Positions 51,871 through 60,280 of a stretch of 64,000 nt of DNA are shown piece by piece (within the stretch, counting starts at the first letter, position 1; each line of letters opens with the position of its first letter). The notes beneath the pieces are model-generated. The model made no database searches and had not been told where the DNA came from. It saw only the letters and a list, made by a program, of their open reading frames with translations. The stretch is from DATBLE01 sp963764565 (GTDB taxonomy: Bacteria; Actinomycetota; Thermoleophilia; Gaiellales; Gaiellaceae), in NCBI GenBank assembly GCA_963764565.1, contig CAVXTD010000002.1, positions 186,001 through 250,000 of the forward strand, written 5' to 3'. The position numbers were made by a program, and so were the translations under genes.

Positions 51871-52263
51871 GTGAGACTCCGGCTGGCCGCACTCGCCCTC
51901 GTCGTGCTTGCCTTCCCGCTCGCCGCGGGGGCGGCGCCCGCGTTCAAGGTCACGTTCGCCGCGTCCAAGCACACGCCGAAGGTGAAAGAGCGCTGGAACT
52001 GGAAGGTGACCGTCACCACCCCGGCCGGCAAGCCGCTCGCAGCGACGATCTCGGCAGTCGTGATCGACCCGATCGGGCAGGTCCATCCCGTCGAGTACGG
52101 ATGCTGCGCGAAGAAGTTCGTCACGAAGGTGAGGATCAAGGGCTCGTTCGCCGACTACGTCCAGTACCCGCTCGCGGCAAAGGGCTTCAAGGTCACCTTC
52201 AAGGTCACGGTCAAGACGGCGCTCGGCACGAGGGCCGTCACCTACTGGGTCAAGACGCGGTGA
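51871..52263 (+). CDS. Small secreted beta-rich protein
   Basis: The 130-residue protein has a signal peptide (RLRLAALALVVLAFPLAAGA) and an Ig-like beta body (WNWKVTVTTPAGKPLAATIS; FKVTFKVTVKTALGTRAVTY) with a CC pair. It may be an exported binding protein for the following ABC transporter, whose GTG overlaps its stop as GTGA. No family recognised. Confidence 0.7.
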   Translation: MRLRLAALALVVLAFPLAAGAAPAFKVTFAASKHTPKVKERWNWKVTVTTPAGKPLAATISAVVIDPIGQVHPVEYGCCAKKFVTKVRIKGSFADYVQYPLAAKGFKVTFKVTVKTALGTRAVTYWVKTR

Positions 52264-52964
52264 GCCCACAGCAGGGCGGCGCCGAGATCGTGGTCGACCA
52301 CGTCTCGCGCTCGTTCGAGGACGGGAGCATCGCCGCGCTGGTCGATGTCACGTTCCGCGCCGGCGCGGGCGAGTTCGTCGCCGTGACGGGCCCCTCCGGG
52401 TGCGGAAAGAGCACCCTCCTGAACATGATCGGCGCGCTCGACCGGCCGACCTCGGGGACGATCAGCGTCGGCGGCGAGTTGCTGCGAGGGTTCGACGGCG
52501 CGCGCTACCGCGCCACCGTCGTCGGCTTCGTCTTCCAGTTCCACAACCTGATCCCGACCCTGAACGCGCTCGAGAACGTGCAGCTGCCGATGCTCGGGCG
52601 CGGGCTTTCCCGGTCGGAGCGCGTCGCCAGGGCGAACGCGCTCCTCGAAGAGGTCGGCCTGTCGCACCGGCGCTCGGCGTATCCGCCGACGCTCTCCGGC
52701 GGCGAGCGCCAGCGCGTGGCGATCGCGCGCTCGCTCGCGAACGAGCCGCGCGTCCTGCTCGCCGACGAGCCGACCGGGGCGCTCGACTCGGCGACCGGGG
52801 AGCAGATCGTCGAGCTGCTGCAAACCGTGCGCAGTCAGCGCGGGACGACGATCCTGCTCGTCACGAACGACCCCGATGTGGCCGAGGTCGCGGACCGGAT
52901 CCTGCGGATCCGGGACGGCAGGCTTTTCACCGCCGACGCGGCGAAGAGCCTAGATGCGACGTAA
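52260..52964 (+). CDS. ABC transporter ATP-binding protein (MacB/LolD type)
   Basis: The 234-residue ATPase has Walker A GPSGCGKSTLLNM, Q-loop VGFVFQFHNLIPTLNALENV, signature TLSGGERQRVAIARSLANEP and Walker B VLLADEPTGALDS. The H-loop reads LVTNDPDVAEV: the usual His of THD is Asn here, which would weaken hydrolysis unless it is a base error. The only permease nearby is the FtsX/MacB-type gene encoded convergently at 52994-54100, a natural partner. Confidence 0.9.
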   Translation: MSPQQGGAEIVVDHVSRSFEDGSIAALVDVTFRAGAGEFVAVTGPSGCGKSTLLNMIGALDRPTSGTISVGGELLRGFDGARYRATVVGFVFQFHNLIPTLNALENVQLPMLGRGLSRSERVARANALLEEVGLSHRRSAYPPTLSGGERQRVAIARSLANEPRVLLADEPTGALDSATGEQIVELLQTVRSQRGTTILLVTNDPDVAEVADRILRIRDGRLFTADAAKSLDAT

Positions 52965-52966
52965 CT

Positions 52967-52994
52967 GAGGCTTTCGTCCTCGGCCGAAAGCCTC
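52967..52994. terminator. Bidirectional terminator between ABC ATPase and permease
   Basis: Perfect 10-base arms GAGGCTTTCG and CGAAAGCCTC enclose an 8-base loop. It lies 2 bases after the ATPase stop and directly abuts the permease stop, so it serves both convergent genes. Confidence 0.7.
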
Positions 52995-54100
52995 TATTCG
53001 CGCCGCAGCGCCTCGATCGGAGTCAGGCTGATCGCGCGCCAGGCGGGGTAAAGGGCGCCGGCGAGGCCGACGCCGAGCGCGAATGCGAGCCCCCAGGCGA
53101 GGACGCCGCCCGTGAAGTCGGCCTGCGTCAGGTTCGAGAGCGAGCTGTGGTCGACGAACAGCACGGCAGCGCCCCAGCCCCCGAACAGCCCGATCGCGAG
53201 CGCGAGCAGGCCGATCCCGATCGCCTCGCTGAAGATCAGCATCGCGATCCGCGTCGAGCTCCAGCCGACCGCCCGCATGATCCCGATCTCGCGAATTCGC
53301 TCGTACACCGACATCGCCATCGTGTTCGTGACCCCGATCCCGCCGATGATCAGAGCGAGCAGCGAGAAGATCCAGCCGGCGGTGATGATCAGCCGGCTCG
53401 AGGTGTCGATCCGCACCGCCTGCCCGGGCTCGACGACCGCGACGATCCCGGGGATGTTCCGCTCGATCCGGTCGGCGACGGTCTGGGGCTTCTCCCCCAC
53501 CTTGACCGTGATCGCGATCGTCGTCACTTCGTTCGGCCGCTCGGTGATCGCCTGCACGGTCTTGAGCGGCAGCACCGCGCCCAGGTCGACGAACCGGTCG
53601 CCCGAGTGGTAGACGCCTGCAATCCGGAACGGGCGCTTGCCGACGTGCAGGGTGTCGCCTGGCCCGAGGCGAAGCTCCTGCGCCGCGAGGTCGCCGAGCA
53701 TCGCCTCGCGCCCCTGCGCATGCCGGCCACGGAGCACGACCATCCGCGTGGTCGTGAGCTCACCGGGCACGAAGCCGAAGAGGAGGAACGAATCCTGGTT
53801 CTCGACCTTGCCGACCCGAATGAAGATCTGCGCGACGTCCTTGACGCCGCGGTCGGCCTTCACCTTCGAGACGAGGCTCTGCGGCAGCAGCGACCGGGTC
53901 AGGTCGGATGCGCCGGCCTGGAACAGCCCAAAGTCGGATCGCCCCACGTGGATCAACTCGTTCGCAGTGTTCTTCACGCCTGCGGTGATCGAGAGCAGCG
54001 CGACGATCAGCCCGACGCCGATCGCGACGCCCGCGACGGTCAGCCCGGTGCGCACCTTCCGTCGCAACAGGTTCTTGAGCACGAGGCCCGCCCAGGTCAC
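52994..54100 (-). CDS. MacB/FtsX-type ABC permease
   Basis: The 368-residue protein has an N-terminal helix (KVRTGLTVAGVAIGVGLIVA), a large external MacB-core domain, and three C-terminal helices, with the family motif MSVYERIREIGIMRAVGWSS and the final YPAWRAISLTPIEALRRE. It likely works with the ATPase encoded tail-to-tail at 52260. I placed the start at GTG 54100 (VTWAGLVLKNLLRRK). Such systems export peptides, lipids or lipoproteins, or transmit mechanical signals. Confidence 0.87.
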   Translation of the reverse strand: MTWAGLVLKNLLRRKVRTGLTVAGVAIGVGLIVALLSITAGVKNTANELIHVGRSDFGLFQAGASDLTRSLLPQSLVSKVKADRGVKDVAQIFIRVGKVENQDSFLLFGFVPGELTTTRMVVLRGRHAQGREAMLGDLAAQELRLGPGDTLHVGKRPFRIAGVYHSGDRFVDLGAVLPLKTVQAITERPNEVTTIAITVKVGEKPQTVADRIERNIPGIVAVVEPGQAVRIDTSSRLIITAGWIFSLLALIIGGIGVTNTMAMSVYERIREIGIMRAVGWSSTRIAMLIFSEAIGIGLLALAIGLFGGWGAAVLFVDHSSLSNLTQADFTGGVLAWGLAFALGVGLAGALYPAWRAISLTPIEALRRE

Positions 54101-54123
54101 GCCGCCTATCCTGTCCGAAAAGC

Positions 54124-54129
54124 TAGGCT
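54124..54129 (+). promoter_or_regulatory. -10 box of mrp
   Basis: TAGGCT begins 14 bases before ATG 54138, close to a leaderless arrangement. Confidence 0.35.
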
Positions 54130-54137
54130 CGAAACGT

Positions 54138-55202
54138 ATGGAGCCCTCGCGCGACGCGATCCTGAAGGCGCTCGAGCACGTGATCGACCCGGAGCTCAAG
54201 CGGCCGGTGACGGAGCTCGACATGGTCCGCGACGTCCTGATCGAGGGCGGCGACGTCTCCGTCACGATCGCGCTGACCGTCGCCGGCTGTCCGCTCCGAT
54301 CGAGCTTCCAGGACCAGGTCACCGAGCACGTCGGTGCCGTTCCGGGCGTCGAGCGGGTGCGACTCGGGTTCGACGTAATGACGGCGGAGGAGCGCTCGGC
54401 CCTCTCGGTCAAGCTCCGCGGCGGCGTCGAGGAGCGCTCGAAGGGGATCTCCGTCGACCGCTCGACGCGCGTGCTCGCGATCGCGAGCGGCAAGGGCGGC
54501 GTCGGCAAGTCGTCGCTGACCGTCAATCTCGCCGCGGCCTTCACGCAGCTCGGCCACCGAACCGGCGTCCTCGACGCCGACATCTACGGCCACTCGATCC
54601 CGCACATGCTCGGAGTCGCTCAGAAGCCGGTCGTCGTCGACAAGATGATCGTGCCGCCGGTCCGAAACGACCTGAAGCTGATGTCGATCGGCTTCTTCCT
54701 CGACGAGAACGCGCCCGTGATGTGGCGCGGGCCGATGCTGCACAAGGCGCTCGAGCAGTTCCTCTCCGATGTCCACTGGGGCGAGCTCGACATCCTGCTC
54801 GTCGACATGCCGCCGGGCACGGGCGACGTCTCGATCTCGCTCGGCCAGCTGCTCCCGCGCGCCGAGGCGGTGATCGTGACGACACCGCAGCCGCTCGCGC
54901 AGGAGGTGGCCGTGCGGGCGGCGATCATGGCGCAGAAGACGAACATGCGCCTGATCGGCGTGATCGAGAACATGACCTCGGAAGTGTTCGGCACCGGCGG
55001 CGGCGAGCGGCTGGCCGAGCAGATCGGCGTGCCGCTGCTCGGACAGGTGCCGCTCGACGCGCGGCTGCGCGAGTGCGGCGACGAAGGCGAGCCGCTCGTC
55101 TGGGCGGAGCCCGAGTCGAGCACGGCCCGGACGATCGTGCAGATCGCCGAGTCAATCCACGCCGGCCGGCAGACGTTCAAGGCGCTGCCGGTTCTTTCCT
55201 GA
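54138..55202 (+). CDS. Mrp/ApbC-type P-loop ATPase (iron-sulfur carrier family)
   Basis: The 354-residue protein has an N-terminal MIP18/DUF59 domain (ILKALEHVIDPELKRPVTEL) and a MinD-like ATPase domain: deviant Walker A ASGKGGVGKSSLTVNLA, DADIYGHSIPHML and LLVDMPPGTGDVSISL. The CxxC pair that many Mrp proteins carry after IENMT is absent (TSEVFGTGGGERL), so cluster binding must differ or be lost. It overlaps the Ldh2-like gene as CTGA. Confidence 0.9.
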   Translation: MEPSRDAILKALEHVIDPELKRPVTELDMVRDVLIEGGDVSVTIALTVAGCPLRSSFQDQVTEHVGAVPGVERVRLGFDVMTAEERSALSVKLRGGVEERSKGISVDRSTRVLAIASGKGGVGKSSLTVNLAAAFTQLGHRTGVLDADIYGHSIPHMLGVAQKPVVVDKMIVPPVRNDLKLMSIGFFLDENAPVMWRGPMLHKALEQFLSDVHWGELDILLVDMPPGTGDVSISLGQLLPRAEAVIVTTPQPLAQEVAVRAAIMAQKTNMRLIGVIENMTSEVFGTGGGERLAEQIGVPLLGQVPLDARLRECGDEGEPLVWAEPESSTARTIVQIAESIHAGRQTFKALPVLS

Positions 55203-55930
55203 ACGATCCGCGGGAGCGGCTGCGGGCGCTCGGCTTCTCCGAGGCCGACGCGGCGACGCTGGCCGACCACTTCCTCGACGCCGAGCGGCGTGGGAAGAGA
55301 GGCCACGGGCTCGCTCGCGTCGACTGGCTCGCCACGTTGCCCGGACTGGACCCCACGGCAAGCCCGGAGCGGGTCGCCTCGGAGCCGGGCTACGAGCGGT
55401 GGGACGGCCGCGGCGCGGTCGGGTACCTGACGCTCGCCGCGATCTGCGCCGCCCAGCTCGCGGACCCGCCGTCGCCCGCGCGCGTCGTCGTCGCGTCGCG
55501 GTGCTTCCCGACGGGCGCGCTCGGCTACTGGGTGCGCAGGCTCGCCGACGGCGGTCTGGTCGCCGCGCTGACGGCCACCTCGCCGAAGCGGCTCGCCTCA
55601 CCCGAGGGTGGCCCGCCGCTGGCGGGGACGAACCCGATCGCGATCGCCGTGCCGAGCTCGGACGGACGGCCGGTCGTCGCCGACGTCTCGATGGGGCGCG
55701 TCACCCACGGCGACGTGCTCGCGGGAACCGCACACCCGGAGGAGCTCGTCCCGTTCGGCGGCGACCGGGCATACAAGGCATTCGCGCTCGCAGTCGGCGT
55801 GGAGCTGCTCGTCGGCGCTCTGGCCGGCGACGAGCCGGGCGCGGTGCTCGTCGTCGCGCGCGCCGAGTTCGACCCGGTGCCTGGGCTACGAGCCCTCGCC
55901 GGCGACCTTCGTCTCCCCGGCGATAGCTGA
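55199..55930 (+). CDS. Ldh2/malate dehydrogenase-like oxidoreductase, CTG start
   Basis: The 243-residue protein has LRALGFSEADAATLADHFLD, GKRGHGLARVDWL, GALGYWVRRLADGGLVAALT, GTNPIAIAVPSSDGRPVV, VSMGRVTHGDVL and a KAFALAVGVELLVGAL helix, as in the Ldh2 NAD(P)-dependent oxidoreductase family. It is about 100 residues shorter than typical. No ATG/GTG/TTG precedes LNDPRERLRALG; CTG 55199 overlaps the mrp TGA. Its 3' end overlaps the convergent cupin gene by 45 bases. Confidence 0.8.
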   Translation: MNDPRERLRALGFSEADAATLADHFLDAERRGKRGHGLARVDWLATLPGLDPTASPERVASEPGYERWDGRGAVGYLTLAAICAAQLADPPSPARVVVASRCFPTGALGYWVRRLADGGLVAALTATSPKRLASPEGGPPLAGTNPIAIAVPSSDGRPVVADVSMGRVTHGDVLAGTAHPEELVPFGGDRAYKAFALAVGVELLVGALAGDEPGAVLVVARAEFDPVPGLRALAGDLRLPGDS

Positions 55931-56523
55931 GAGATCGGGATCGTTCGCGGCGCGCTCGGCGCTCTCGGGTCGCAGCTCGATCGCGCGGGCAAGGTGCGAG
56001 CGCGCGTCGTCGAGGCGGCCGGCACGCGACTCGATGCAGGCGAGGTGGTAGTAGAGGTGCCCCTGCTCGCCGAACTCCTCGAGTGCCTGGTGCATCGTCG
56101 CGATGCCCTGCTTCGGCGCGGCTGGGCGTAGGCCTCGAAGAACCACTCCCACGACGAGGGCGTGAACGCCTCGCCGGGCTTGCCGCCGACCGCGAGCACC
56201 GTCGTACCGGCCTCCTCGGCGACGGCCACCCGCTTCAGCGACGGGTCGGCGATGTGGACGATCGTCCCGGCCGGCGCGTCGAAGGTGTCGTCGCCGACGG
56301 TGAAGCTGGCCCGCCCGGCGATCACGGCGTAGACCTCCTCGTGCCCGAGGCTCGACTCGGTGTGCTCCTCGACCACCCAGTCCCCGACGCCGGCCGAGGT
56401 GTAGGCGTTCATGCCGAATGAGCGGATACCGAAGCGGCGGCGGATCGGCCGCCATTCGAGCCCCTGGTCGACGGGAATCCGGTCGAGCTCCTCGATGCGG
56501 ACGACTCCGTACCCCTCGCTCAT
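55886..56523 (-). CDS. Cupin plus TPR-like protein, frameshifted
   Basis: The N-terminal cupin has GDWVVEEHTESSLGHEEVYA, VIAGRASFTVGDDTFDAPAG and TIVHIADPSLKRVAVAEE. After EWFFEAYAQ the frame shifts near 56126, and the rest continues as KQGIATMHQALEEFGEQGHL then YYHLACIESRAGRLDDA, a TPR-like helical repeat. Read through it has about 211 residues. ATG 56523 overlaps the DUF1028 stop as ATGA. Cupin-TPR proteins may bind small ligands; the role is unknown. Confidence 0.75.
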
Positions 56524-57368
56524 CCCGCCTCCCTCAGCGCTTCGAGCACGACCGGGTCGATCCGCTCGATGCCGTCGACACGCTCTTCGAGGTTCTCGTT
56601 CCCGGACCAACGCCGCATCGCGTCGGCCAGTTCCCCGTCGTAGCCGAGCCCGGCGAGCCGCTCCCGGAGCTCGTCCGCCAGCTTCGCGTCGACGTCGAGC
56701 CACTCCTCGGCAGGCGTGCGGCCGAAGAGCGCCTGGTGGATGCGGTAGAGCCGGCGCAGCTCGGCCAGCGGCCGCTCGTGATCGTCCACGCGCAGGTCGA
56801 CGAGCACGTCCGAGAGCCCCGCGTAGCCGCCGTCGCGCTCGACGACGAGGAGCGCCGCCGACTGCTGCCCGCGCCGGTCGCCGCCCGCGGACTGCGCTGC
56901 GTCAAGGCAGGCGAGCAGGCGCTCGGCGAGCGGCCCGCCCGCGGTCGCCTCGAACGTCGCGGCCAGCGCGTCCACCGTCTCCCGGGAGACAAGGATGTTG
57001 CCCTGTGCCGCGTAGCCCTCGCCGGTGCGGCCACCGGCCCAGTCGTGGCACTCGCGGCCGGTGAAGGTCGCCGCGCCGCCCTGGCCGTCGACGACGCCGA
57101 GTTGGCGCTGCTCGCGGTCGCCGTCCGCCTCGGTCAGCTTCGTGACGACGTCGCCCGCGGGGAGCCCGTCGCGGAGGAGCCGCAGCCCGTCCGGGCCGTA
57201 GCGGGGGTTGGCGTACGACTGCGTGGCGATCGCGCCGACGCCTGGTTCGGCCCAACTGACCACCGAGCCGACCGCGAGGAACTTCGATTGCACGCCGACG
57301 CCCCACTGCCCAGCGTCGAGGTCGCAGGCGACGATCGAGTACGTCGCGACCGCGGGCGCCCTAGCCAT
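56520..57368 (-). CDS. DUF1028 family protein
   Basis: The 282-residue protein has the DUF1028 pattern TYSIVACDLDAGQWGVGVQS, VVSWAEPGVGAIATQSYAN, YGPDGLRLLRDG, FTGRECHDWAGGRTGEGYAA and QGNILVSRETVDAL, an Ntn-hydrolase-like fold in which the Thr/Ser near the start could be catalytic. A C-terminal region (LAELRRLYRIHQALFGRTP) resembles the peptidoglycan-binding extension of some members. ATG 57368 overlaps the preceding gene by 8 bases. Confidence 0.85.
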   Translation of the reverse strand: MARAPAVATYSIVACDLDAGQWGVGVQSKFLAVGSVVSWAEPGVGAIATQSYANPRYGPDGLRLLRDGLPAGDVVTKLTEADGDREQRQLGVVDGQGGAATFTGRECHDWAGGRTGEGYAAQGNILVSRETVDALAATFEATAGGPLAERLLACLDAAQSAGGDRRGQQSAALLVVERDGGYAGLSDVLVDLRVDDHERPLAELRRLYRIHQALFGRTPAEEWLDVDAKLADELRERLAGLGYDGELADAMRRWSGNENLEERVDGIERIDPVVLEALREAG

Positions 57369-57636
57369 AGGTCAGCATGGTCAGATCGAGATCGACCAGG
57401 TCGCGCCGGCCGGGTGGAACGAGCACGCACGCGACCTCCGGGTGCGCGAGCGCGGCTTTGACGTCCTCGGGCGTCGATGCGTGCGCTGCCACCGGGCGGC
57501 CCGCCGCGTGCGCCTCCCTGAGCCCATCGGCGTCTATCTCCTCGAGCCAGAGAATGTCAGCGGGCAAGTCGATCTCGCCTTCGACCGCGATCTCAGGGAC
57601 GCGGACGCCCGTCGCGCCCAGCCAGCGCTCCCTCAC
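57361..57636 (-). CDS. Small protein of unknown function
   Basis: The frame from GTG 57636 (GGAG 5 bases upstream) encodes 91 residues with TGVRVPEIAVEGEIDLPADI, AAHASTPEDVKAALAHPEVA and CVLVPPGRRDLVDLDLTML, an alternating alpha/beta pattern. It may be a fragment or short relative of a TIM-barrel enzyme. It lies between the UPF0173 and DUF1028 genes in one operon. Function unknown. Confidence 0.5.
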   Translation of the reverse strand: MRERWLGATGVRVPEIAVEGEIDLPADILWLEEIDADGLREAHAAGRPVAAHASTPEDVKAALAHPEVACVLVPPGRRDLVDLDLTMLTYG

Positions 57637-57661
57637 GCGGTCTCCGTCCGAGCAGATCGCA

Positions 57662-58360
57662 TCAAAGCTCGATCGTCTCCCCCGGCTCGGGAGTGAGCAC
57701 CTCGATGCCGGGAGCGAGGCGGCGCAGCTCGTCGGGCGTGCCCGTGAGGAGCGGGAAGGTGCCGTAGTGGCACGGGACGCAGCGATCGACGCCGAGCAGC
57801 TCGAGTGCGACCGCCGCCTCGCGCGGGCCCATCGTGAAGTGGTCGCCGATCGGGAGCACCGCGACATCCGGCTCGTAGATCCGGCCGATCAGCTGCATGC
57901 TGGCGAAGACGTTCGTGTCGCCGGCGAAGTAGAGCGTGAATCCGTCCTCGAGCTCGAAGACGATCCCGGCCGGCTCACCGAGGTACTGTCCGTCAGGCCC
58001 GCTGGACGAGTGATTCGCATCCGTGAGCGTCAGCTTGAGTCCCTCCACCACCGTGGTGCCACCCTTGTTCAGGGCATGCGCCATCCCCTCGGCGGTGACG
58101 CCCTGCTCGGCGAGCCAGCGTCGCAACTCGACGAGCGCGAACACCGGCGGCTCGAACTTCTTCCAGAGCCGGACGGTGTCACCGACGTGGTCATCGTGCC
58201 CGTGCGTGACCGCGATCAGGTCGATCCGCTCGGGCTCCTGCTCGGCGTCCGGGCAGGACGGGTTCCCGGTCAGCCACGGGTCGACGTACACCCGCTTGCC
58301 GGCGAGGCTGTCGAAACGGAAGGCCGAGTGTCCGAGCCACGTGAGCGAGACTCCCATCAA
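57662..58360 (-). CDS. UPF0173 metal-dependent hydrolase (metallo-beta-lactamase fold)
   Basis: The 232-residue protein has VSLTWLGHSAFRFDS, the zinc motif VTHGHDDHVGD (HxHxDH), LTDANHSSS, LYFAGDTNVFASMQ and PIGDHFTMGPREAAVA. This is the UlaG/UPF0173 type. Its substrate is not known. TTG 58360 is exactly 12 bases after the first base of TAGATT, whereas ATG 58357 is 15 bases away, so I prefer TTG. Confidence 0.87.
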   Translation of the reverse strand: MMGVSLTWLGHSAFRFDSLAGKRVYVDPWLTGNPSCPDAEQEPERIDLIAVTHGHDDHVGDTVRLWKKFEPPVFALVELRRWLAEQGVTAEGMAHALNKGGTTVVEGLKLTLTDANHSSSGPDGQYLGEPAGIVFELEDGFTLYFAGDTNVFASMQLIGRIYEPDVAVLPIGDHFTMGPREAAVALELLGVDRCVPCHYGTFPLLTGTPDELRRLAPGIEVLTPEPGETIEL

Positions 58361-58366
58361 CGGCTG

Positions 58367-58372
58367 AATCTA
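58367..58372 (-). promoter_or_regulatory. -10 box of the UPF0173 gene
   Basis: TAGATT on the minus strand begins 12 bases before TTG 58360, favouring that start over the adjacent ATG. Confidence 0.4.
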
Positions 58373-58409
58373 ACGAAGGAACGTCCGACCCGGTGGCGAA
58401 GCTACCGCC

Positions 58410-58802
58410 GTGACGCGGCGTGAGTTGCTCCCGGTGGCGTTGGTTTTCCTCTCGACCGTCCTGGATGCCGTCGGCGCTCCGAGCCTCGCCTTCTACCTGC
58501 TGCTCGCCGCGGTACCGGCGATCGTCGTCGCCGGCCTCGCCGCCCTCGAAGAGGTGCTCCAGCCGGAGTCGCTGCCGCACCGGCGGGTGGTCGCCCGGCT
58601 TCACGTCGTCACGTTGCTCCTCGTGCTGATCGCCGCGGCGCTCCGAGCGCCGCTGCGGGCGGAGGGTTCGGTTCCCCGCGCGGCAATCTCAGCCGTGATC
58701 GCCTGCCTCGTCGTCTTCGCGATCCAGGGTCTGGTCGGTGCGCTGCCGGCGCTCAGGCGAGCACTCGCCCGGCCGGCGGCGAGCGAAGTAGTCCCCCGCT
58801 AG
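58410..58802 (+). CDS. Four-helix membrane protein of unknown function
   Basis: The 130-residue protein has four hydrophobic segments (LLPVALVFLSTVLDAVG; FYLLLAAVPAIVVAGLAALE; HVVTLLLVLIAAALRA; ISAVIACLVVFAIQGLVGAL). It starts at GTG 58410 and ends overlapping the nuoN stop on the opposite strand. No family recognised. Confidence 0.7.
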   Translation: MTRRELLPVALVFLSTVLDAVGAPSLAFYLLLAAVPAIVVAGLAALEEVLQPESLPHRRVVARLHVVTLLLVLIAAALRAPLRAEGSVPRAAISAVIACLVVFAIQGLVGALPALRRALARPAASEVVPR

Positions 58803-60280
58803 AGCGGCAGCGTCGAGACGGCGTGCTTCGCCAGGTCGATCAGCGGCTGCACGCCGAAGAACGAGCCGACCGTGACCGCGAGGCAGGCGATTACGCCGAG
58901 CTGGAGGAGCAGGTCGCGGGGCGGTGAGCCGCCCGCGGCGAACTGGAGCTCCGCGGACGGGCGCATGTACAGCGCCCGGATCACGGCGAGGTAGTAGTAG
59001 AGGCTGACCGCCGTCGCGGCGATGCCGACGATCACCAGCCAGAGCCAGCCGTGGTCGTACGCGGCCGAGAGGACGTAGAACTTGCCGAGAAAGCCACCGG
59101 TCGGCGGTAGGCCGGCGAAGCCGAGCATGAAGGTCCACATCGCGGCGCCGAGGAGGGGCCGCTCCCAGCCCATCCCGGCGAGGTTGTCGAGCGTGACCTC
59201 TTGGCCGAGCTCGCGTTCGCGGGCGGCGACGACGGCGAACGCGCCGAGCGACATCGCCGCGTAGGGGATCAGGTAGTAGAGGAGCGCGCGGCCGCCGAGC
59301 GCGTTGTTCGACGCGACGGCGATCAGCATGAAGCCGGCGTGCGAGATCGACGAGTACGCGAGCAGCCGCTTGATGTTCCGCTGGACGAGGGCGGCGAGGT
59401 TGCCGACGGCGAGCGAGATGCAGGCGAGCACGGCGACGGCGACCGTCCAGACCCGCGCCTCCTCCGCAAAGGCGGTCTCCAGCAGGCGCAGCGTGACGAG
59501 CAGCGCGGCGACCTTCGTCGCGGCGGCCATGAAGGCGGTCACGGAGGTCGGCGCGCCCTCGTAGACGTCGGGCGTCCACATGTGGAAGGGCGCGGCGGAG
59601 GCCTTGAACCCGAGGCCGACGACGATCATCGCGAGCCCCATGTAGAGGAGCGAGTCGTGGCTGAGTCCCTGCGAGCCGATCGCGGCGGCGATCCGGTCGA
59701 AGCTCAGCTCGCCGGTCGCCCCGTAGACGAGCGCCGAGCCGAACAGGAGCACGGCCGAGCCGAAGCCGCCGACGACGAGGTACTTGAGCCCGGCTTCCAG
59801 CGAGCGCTCCTTCTCGCCGTCGATCGCGCAGAGGATGTAGAGCGCGATCGAGAACCACTCGAGCCCCAGGAACAGCGTCAGCAGGCTGTTCGCCGAGGCG
59901 AGGAAGATCATCCCGCCGCCGGCCGCGCTGAGGAGGACGTAGTACTCGGCGCCGTGGCCCTTGTGGCGCTCCGTGTAGGAGATCGCGACGGCGACGAGCC
60001 CCGCGCCGGCGACGATGATCGCGGCGAGCGCGGCGAACCGGTCGCGGCGGATCGCGTCGGCGATCACGCTCTCGCCGGTCGGGCTGCGGTCGTAGAGGAA
60101 TGCGGCGAGGACGAAGGCGGCGACGAACCCGCCGGCGGCGGCGGTCGCGGCAACGGCCTTGCGAACGACAGCCGGGACGAGGACGGCGACCATCATGCAG
60201 GTGCCCGCAGCGCCGAGCAGGGCCAGCGACGGCGAGATCGCGAACCAGTCGACGTGCGGGCGGGCGATGGCGGCGATCAT
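58799..60280 (-). CDS. nuoN: NADH-quinone oxidoreductase subunit N
   Basis: The 493-residue antiporter-like subunit of complex I has 13-14 helices. Key Glu and Lys of the proton path are in LFLGLEWFSIALYIL and EAGLKYLVVGGFGSAVLLFG, with GLGFKASAAPFHMWTPDVYE, TSVTAFMAAATKVAALLV and AYSSISHAGFMLIAVA downstream. The frame is intact. ATG 60280 overlaps the nuoM stop as ATGA, the normal nuoLMN order on the minus strand. Confidence 0.97.
   Translation of the reverse strand: MIAAIARPHVDWFAISPSLALLGAAGTCMMVAVLVPAVVRKAVAATAAAGGFVAAFVLAAFLYDRSPTGESVIADAIRRDRFAALAAIIVAGAGLVAVAISYTERHKGHGAEYYVLLSAAGGGMIFLASANSLLTLFLGLEWFSIALYILCAIDGEKERSLEAGLKYLVVGGFGSAVLLFGSALVYGATGELSFDRIAAAIGSQGLSHDSLLYMGLAMIVVGLGFKASAAPFHMWTPDVYEGAPTSVTAFMAAATKVAALLVTLRLLETAFAEEARVWTVAVAVLACISLAVGNLAALVQRNIKRLLAYSSISHAGFMLIAVASNNALGGRALLYYLIPYAAMSLGAFAVVAARERELGQEVTLDNLAGMGWERPLLGAAMWTFMLGFAGLPPTGGFLGKFYVLSAAYDHGWLWLVIVGIAATAVSLYYYLAVIRALYMRPSAELQFAAGGSPPRDLLLQLGVIACLAVTVGSFFGVQPLIDLAKHAVSTLPL

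Noticed and set aside
54112..54122. 11-base match (TGTCCGAAAAG) to the left end of the RAYT element, near the mrp start
   Set aside because: The match is short and lacks the REP palindrome, so chance is the simplest explanation.
52400..55930. A 1176-codon open frame on the plus strand
   Set aside because: It crosses the ABC ATPase, the opposite-strand permease and mrp in other frames. Only its last part (from 55199) is a real gene. Long shadow frames are expected at this GC content.
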